NCBI RefSeq assembly: GCF_014905175.1
Contig: NC_057792.1
Coordinates: forward strand, 15,072,963-15,136,962
Direction of reading: 5' to 3'
Length of the DNA stretch: 64,000 nucleotides
From: Aphidius gifuensis
Taxonomy: Eukaryota > Arthropoda > Insecta > Hymenoptera > Braconidae
A program made the position numbers and the translations under genes. Positions 58,001 through 64,000 of this stretch are shown here, in pieces (within the stretch, counting starts at the first letter, position 1; every line of letters begins with the position of its first letter). The notes beneath the pieces are model-generated. The model saw only the letters and a list, made by a program, of their open reading frames with translations, was not told the DNA's origin and made no database searches.

Positions 58001-61000
58001 TCTTGTGCACCTTGTTCTTTAGCATATTGTTCACATTGTGATATTGCATCCATAACATGATCACCACCACTACCTAATGATGATACTTTATCAAATAATG
58101 CAATATACAATGAAAAACCAAATTGATCACGTAAAGATATTTTATCTGATAATTGATTACATAATTCACGTGCTGTTGTTGCTGAATCAGCTAATAATGT
58201 TTTAGTATTACCATCCATAAATGTTATTGGTAGCATTATTGGTTTTTTAGATTTTGTTGCTTGTAATTCAAGCCAACTTGGTGGTTGATTTCTTGTACCA
58301 TTATTAAATGTTCGTTTTAAACGATCTTCACAATATGGTGCATAACCTGGTGGTCCATCTCTTATAAATGAACGTAAATAATTTACAAATTTTATTGATG
58401 GTGAAAAACAACCAACACATAATGACAACAATATCCAACCTCTTGCATGTGATGATTTTGATGGATTATTTGTTAATTGTTTACATATTTGACAGTATAT
58501 TTCATCTCTTAATTCAGCTCTAAGTATACCATGACCAATAATAAAATGTAATTTTTCAAGATTTGATGTTGGACGTGATTCCAACCATGATTGATAACTA
58601 TCAGCAGTATATTCATCATCTTGTAATTTTCTTCTAACATCATCACCTAATTTATTTTTTCTTTTTAATGTTAAACTAACTAATTTATGACGTATTGAAC
58701 GTGGTTTTTGTTTAAATGTATCTGGATCCATACCCATCATTTGTGCTTCTTGAAATTCTTTACTACGTATAAAATTACGTCCAAGTGTTGCTGTTACTTT
58801 TGACATAACAGATGTTGTATCACGATTCATTGTATGATATCTTGGTTCTGGTAAATCACCAGTAAAACGTAATATTGTTATCCACAATGCTTGTGCAGCA
58901 AGTTGATCACCTTGTGTCAACAATTGTAACAATGGATGTTTTAATGGTTTACGTGAATATTGATGTGTAATATTACCCTGAAAATATGTAGCTGCAAATT
59001 TTTGAAATTTATATTCAGTTAAATCTTCAATAATATTATTGGCATTGTTATTATTATCATCATCATCATTATCAACATCAATATTATCATCATCATCATC
59101 ATCGTCAGCATTATCATGATTATTTTCATTTTCATCATCATCATCATCAATATCATTTGCATTAACATTAGCATTAGCTTTACCACGATTATGGTGTTGA
59201 TGTTGTTGATGATGATGATGATGAATATCATTGCTTTCATCATCTCCGTTATCTTCATCATCATTATTTTTATTATTTGCATGATTAATTAATGCTTTTC
59301 TTTTAATTTGATTATTATTATCACGTGAATCATTATGTATACCAGGTAAATCATTAAATACAGATGTTTCACGTGCTGGTGTTGGTGCTTCACTACTTGA
59401 ATCTGGCAAAAAATCAAACATTGCCTCAACAAGTTTACTATCATCAACTGGTTCATCTTGTTTTTTAGCAGCATCATTTATAATATTTTTTTTAATTTCC
59501 ATTCTTCTTTTATCTTCAATAGCAATTTCAATTTCTTTTCTTTCTAATTCTTGTATACGTTGTTGATAATTTCTTTCAGCAATTTCTTTAGCACGTTTAT
59601 TACCCTGTTCTTTTAATTCACGTTCTTCAATTTTACGTAATTTTAATGCTTCAATATGTAATCTATATTCATACATTTGTTTTTTATAACATCTTTGTGC
59701 AATTAATCTACGTACATGTGTTTGTATTTTAACAATTGCCCACATTTTTTTATGATACATTTGACGTACAAGATATCCTCTTGAACGTGATTGTAATGAC
59801 ACAATATGACCACGTAAATGTCTAAATCTATGTGATAAAACACGTGATCTAACAAGTGCCTGTAAACGCATATAACCAGATTTCATTAGTTTATATTTTT
59901 TTCTTTGTTCATATGCACGCCAAAATTTTTGTATTATTATTGTTGCATGACGTATACGTAAATAACGTCTACGATAAACCCAACCACGTATATTTTTTTG
60001 TAATATTAATATTTTTTTAGTTAATACACGATCACGTTCTTGTTCTAAATATAAATCATGTGCATCTTTTAAAAAAACTTTTGTTTGTCCAAGTTGATAA
60101 TCAGATTTACCCAATACAATTTGGCATATTTTAGCTGTTGCTAGATGACAATCTGTTTTATGTGATGGTGGTATACCAGATATTAAAAAACGATAACGTT
60201 CAACAAATTCTTTAAAACCATGACGTATTGGATAACCAGCTCTACGTATTCTAATTGTTTCCATCATACCAGAATAACGTAATTGACGACAACATAAACC
60301 ACGATCAAACATCATTGGTTTTTTATATTCATTTGGTTTAATACATCTTATAAAAAATGGCTGGCAATTACATAATGTACGCATTAATGAATCTAATGAT
60401 TTTTTAAATTGTGTTGATAATGTTGGTGCACGTTTACGTGTCTCTGAACCCATACCAATATCATCAATAAAACATACTTTTAAAAATTTATTTGTTGATA
60501 TATGAATTAGCTGTAATAAATCAGCACTAAATGTATCACGATTTTTTTCTAAAAAACTACGTGTATCATAAAATACAACACCAGCAAAATGATTTAAACC
60601 AAATGATGTATTCATATCAGATTTTGGTTTTAAATAATTTCTATGTAAACCATGTGTTTTATGTATTTTAGCAAGCATCGTTTGATCAGTGCCCTTTGGA
60701 AATTTTGATTCTTCATCAATTAATGACATAATATTCAACTGTTTAATTGCAATTAAATCAAGTGCATCTTGATTATCAACAAATTCAATATGTTGCCAAT
60801 TGATTGATTCATTATTGTATTCTTCTTGTTCTAGCTTAAATATATGTTGTACAAAAAATTGTTGTAAATTTTCATTAGCATAATTAATACAAAATTGTTC
60901 AAAGCTATTTTGATGAAAATTTTCAAAACCAAATATATCAAGTACACCAATAGCACTACGTGATTTATTTTTTGGACGATATATTGCTTCATTAATACGT

Positions 61001-63096
61001 TTAACAATATGTATAAATAAACGTCCATATATACCTTTAACAAATGCATCACGTATATCAACTGATTGATCACGTGATAATGTTGATACAACAGTTTCAC
61101 CATGTGCAAATATTGTTTTACGTGTTAATGCATCAATAAGTGATTGTATTGGTACACCAAGTAACAGAGCAACACGTTTAACACTAGTATGTTCTGATAT
61201 TTCAGTTGCATCTAAATTATCAACAATTGTTGCACGATATTTAATATTACCCATGTGTAATAATGCAGCAAGTAAACGTAATATTTCCCATATTTCATTA
61301 TCAGTAAATAATAATACTTTCATTGCTGAACGTATATCAGCAAATTCAGCTGAATCATCACGTCCTTCACATGTTATACTACCACCACCAATTAAATATT
61401 TATAATTTGATGCATTATCAAGTTCTAATTTTTTTTTTTCATCATATGATAAACCAGCAAGCATACAATAAAATATATGATAATTTCTTTCATCATTATT
61501 TTGTGATACAATACGTGATTTTTCAAGTAAATATTGTTCAATTTTAGCACCTTCAATAACACCTTTATCATTAAAATGTATATCAATATATTTACCAAAA
61601 CGTGATGAATTATCATTTCTAATTGTTTTAGCATTACCAAATGCTTCAAGTATTGGATTTGCTTCAAGTATTTGTTGTTCAATCCATGAATGTTTACCAC
61701 TTATTGCAGCAAGATATTGTAATATTAATTTTGTACTTTCTGTTTTTCCAGCACCACTTTCACCACTAATAACAATACATTGATCTTGTCCATAACGATT
61801 CATATGTGCATAACTATTGTCACCAATTGCAAATATATGAGGTGGTAATTCACCAATTTTTCTATCTTTATATAATTTTATTTGTTCAGCAGTGTATATT
61901 GGTAATATTTGATATGGATTTACAGCGACTAGAATTGAACCAGTATATGTATATATTAAATTTTCATTATAACGAATTAATAAATTTCTTAATATTCCAG
62001 CTTCATGAAGATCACCAAGGCTTATCATATCTTCGACACCCTGTACTGATGTTGCATGCATTGCTTTTATTCTTCTCTCTGGTGTTAGCCATTGTTCCTA
62101 AAATTTATTATTATTTAATTAAATATAAAATTCAACAACAACAATCATCATCATTTTTATTTTTATTTTTATTACCGTATTATCGTCGTCTTTAACTTGA
62201 ATTCTTCTTCCTTCAGCTGATATCACACGTGCTCCAATTGCAACATCAAATTCTCTTCCTGAAATTGGCTCGATCCATATGTAATCACCCTGATAATAAA
62301 AAAAAAAATTATATTTATACAACAACAACAACAATAACTGGTCACATTTAATGATAAATATTATTTTACCATAACAAGATTACATTATTTCATTTCTTAT
62401 AGATTAACAAATGATTCCCGATACAACTTGACAAGTGCAAGATGATGATACTAAATTTTTGCAGATAAATTTAACAGTTAAATATTATGTGTTACAACAA
62501 TGTGTGCAGTCTTTACACTTCTAGTATATGTTTACAATATAAAATTAAACCGTCAATGTTCCAGTTGTTCGGTGTCTCGGAACATTATCTTCCGTTGTGT
62601 TTGGTGGATGAACAAACATAACACACAAGTTCATATGCCCTCAACAAATATATGAACATCATAAATAAATTACAAAAAAAAATACAAAAAAAAAACAAAA
62701 ATTTTTTAAATATATTTCTATCATTTTTCTATCGCATTTCATCAGTCATTATCCCTTTTTTTTCTAATTGATACTGTTTAATTAATTTTAAAAAATATTC
62801 ATATAATGAACTTATTTTATCACTGAGTAAATCCGGTTTTTAAATAATGTGACTTTTATATTTTTTTCGATGACAAATATCTATTCGAAATTTATTTTTA
62901 AAAAAAATAAATTTCTCAGTTTTCTAATTTTTTTAAATCGAATAAATTTTCACTGTCATTCAATGAAATTATTCTGATCAACTTAAAAAAAAGTCTATAT
63001 AGATTAAAGAAAAATACATTTGAAGATAAAAAAAAAAAATTTATTTTTATTTTTTTAAATAATAATAATAATACATACTCGGGTTACGATGACCAT
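55041..63096 (-). CDS. ck: Myosin VIIa, 2297 aa
   Basis: Unconventional actin motor (Drosophila crinkled), acting in bristles, hairs and hearing organs. Exons 63096-63079, 62289-62176, 62097-55914, 55840-55744, 55669-55572, 55497-55328, 55253-55041; total 6894 nt in phase. Start MVIVTRGDYIWIEP is the conserved one. Motor: P-loop GESGAGKT near residue 156, then five IQ-like repeats and a short charged helix, an acidic/His/Asn-rich insert at about 980-1064, MyTH4 (PLKHPLLQLLT...), FERM, SH3 (about 1644-1707, VIALQDYKPP), second MyTH4 (PIKAPLLRKLI) and second FERM, ending LTNMNKQRTIRIPKS. Intron 6 uses a GC donor (AAG|GCAAGT). Confidence 0.95.
62290..63078. other. First coding intron of myosin VIIa
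   Basis: AT-rich intron with no gene, repeat or RNA recognised. Mixed-composition patch at 62540-62640 (TGTTCCAGTTGTTCGGTGTC) may be regulatory. Confidence 0.4.
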
Positions 63097-64000
63097 TATT
63101 TGTGGTGTGATTGGCGTGCACTTTGGCCCGCCACCTGTAAATTAATAAATTAAAAACCAATTAAACTAATTAATTAATAAACAATTAAATAAATTAAAAA
63201 ATAAATTATTTAAATTTTTTTTCAAATAGTTGATACCAGAAAGAGTAGAGACCTCGATATAGTTTTACTAAATATATATAGATAATAATAAACAAGTTGT
63301 TCTAAAGTATAAAAATAACAATGTTAAAATTTGTAGAAAAAAAATGTATTAAAATTGATTATCAGTATTGATTAAATAAAATAATGTTAGATTTTTATTA
63401 TCATTATTAGGCATATATACTTTTAAAACCAGAAAAAAAGTATCACCGTTATCATCATCATACAACCGTACTTTTCTCTGATCCATCAACGACGAGTCAT
63501 ATATATTGAATGTGTTAAACCTGTTTGTTAAGTGGGTTAACCACGCGCTCGCGACATAACATCACAAGATCAGACAGATCATATAAGAAAATGTACTAAA
63601 TTGTCCTTCATTTATTGAAAAATAAAACATAATTTTCCACAAATTTATTATACATCGCAATGATCTCATGAAAAATTTATTTACAATATACATGTATATA
63701 GAAAAAGCAACAAGTAAAATTTTAAAAATTCGTAAAGAAATTTAAATCAAGTAGAAATAAAATCAATTTAAATAATTTAAAAATAGAAGATGCGATTTCC
63801 AGGCTGAAATTTATTGCAAGAGGAAATTTTTTATTCTTCTGTAATGAGTGTCAAGATGATGACAATGATGACAATGATTTTATGAATTTACTATAGAGTT
63901 TATTTTTTATATGATTCGAAATTATTTTCTATAATTTTATGTGAATTTAAATAATAGATAAAATTATTTTAAAATAATTTCAAATATTTCTATTAAAAAT
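63097..64000. other. Myosin VIIa 5' UTR and upstream region
   Basis: Minus strand: a CAG acceptor at 63137-63139 opens the exon whose UTR (GTGGCGGGCCAAAGTGCACG) precedes the ATG, so at least one non-coding exon lies further right. CACGCGCTCGCGAC at 63542-63555 is the only GC-rich spot and a candidate promoter core. No other gene seen. Confidence 0.45.

Noticed and set aside
59019..59282. Met/Ile-rich open frame inside myosin VIIa
   Set aside because: Shadow frame of the GAT/CAT/AAT repeats in the true coding frame.

Overview
The window looks like a nuclear contig from a very AT-rich insect, most likely a hymenopteran and probably a parasitoid (braconid-like) wasp. Spliced GT-AG genes, insect sugar gustatory receptors, a ZAD zinc-finger gene, Su(H) and a DNA-PKcs gene (missing from Drosophila, known from Hymenoptera) all fit this. 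The species call is inference. I joined exons by hand at splice signals. For ten fully joined multi-exon genes the exon lengths add up to an exact multiple of three.

Layout. 1-6.7 kb: two minus-strand sugar-type gustatory receptor (Gr) genes, the first running off the left edge. The last intron-bounded gap of the second is swollen by mobile-element debris. 6.9-16.1 kb: a rearranged block made of two inverted copies of [Gr gene - structured non-coding segment - repeats - tRNA-Cys]. One Gr copy is intact (14.7-16.1 kb) and one is broken (7.1-8.3 kb). Between them lie an intact tRNA-Cys, a degraded copy of the sugar-Gr 3' end, and a broken Fanzor (eukaryotic TnpB relative) gene interrupted by a foldback element. 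16.2-32.3 kb: compact housekeeping genes: mRpS14, eEF1alpha (with a C/D snoRNA-like gene in each of three introns), a ZAD-C2H2 factor, mRpL41, Sin1 (TORC2), a small unknown gene, JMJD4, SH3BGR and UPRT. 32.6-44.0 kb: DNA-PKcs, almost all in one 11.2-kb exon. 44-49.7 kb: a gene graveyard with several broken copies of a bacterial-type AAA-ATPase_like/PD-(D/E)XK gene, mixed with CTCCG-rich foldback elements, a 61-bp palindrome and a 65-bp perfect inverted repeat. 50-54 kb: Su(H), with candidate Su(H)-binding sites in its own upstream region. 55.0-63.1 kb: full-length myosin VIIa on the minus strand.

The most unusual material is (i) a large family of foldback elements with CCCTGGTRRAAATA-type ends and interiors built from CTCCG words, seen at about ten places; (ii) a Fanzor fossil abutting a tRNA-Cys 3' half; (iii) the AAA-ATPase_like/nuclease pseudogene cluster, a candidate old horizontal transfer; and (iv) a duplicated, apparently structured RNA-like segment next to the Gr copies, with one compensatory base-pair change between copies.
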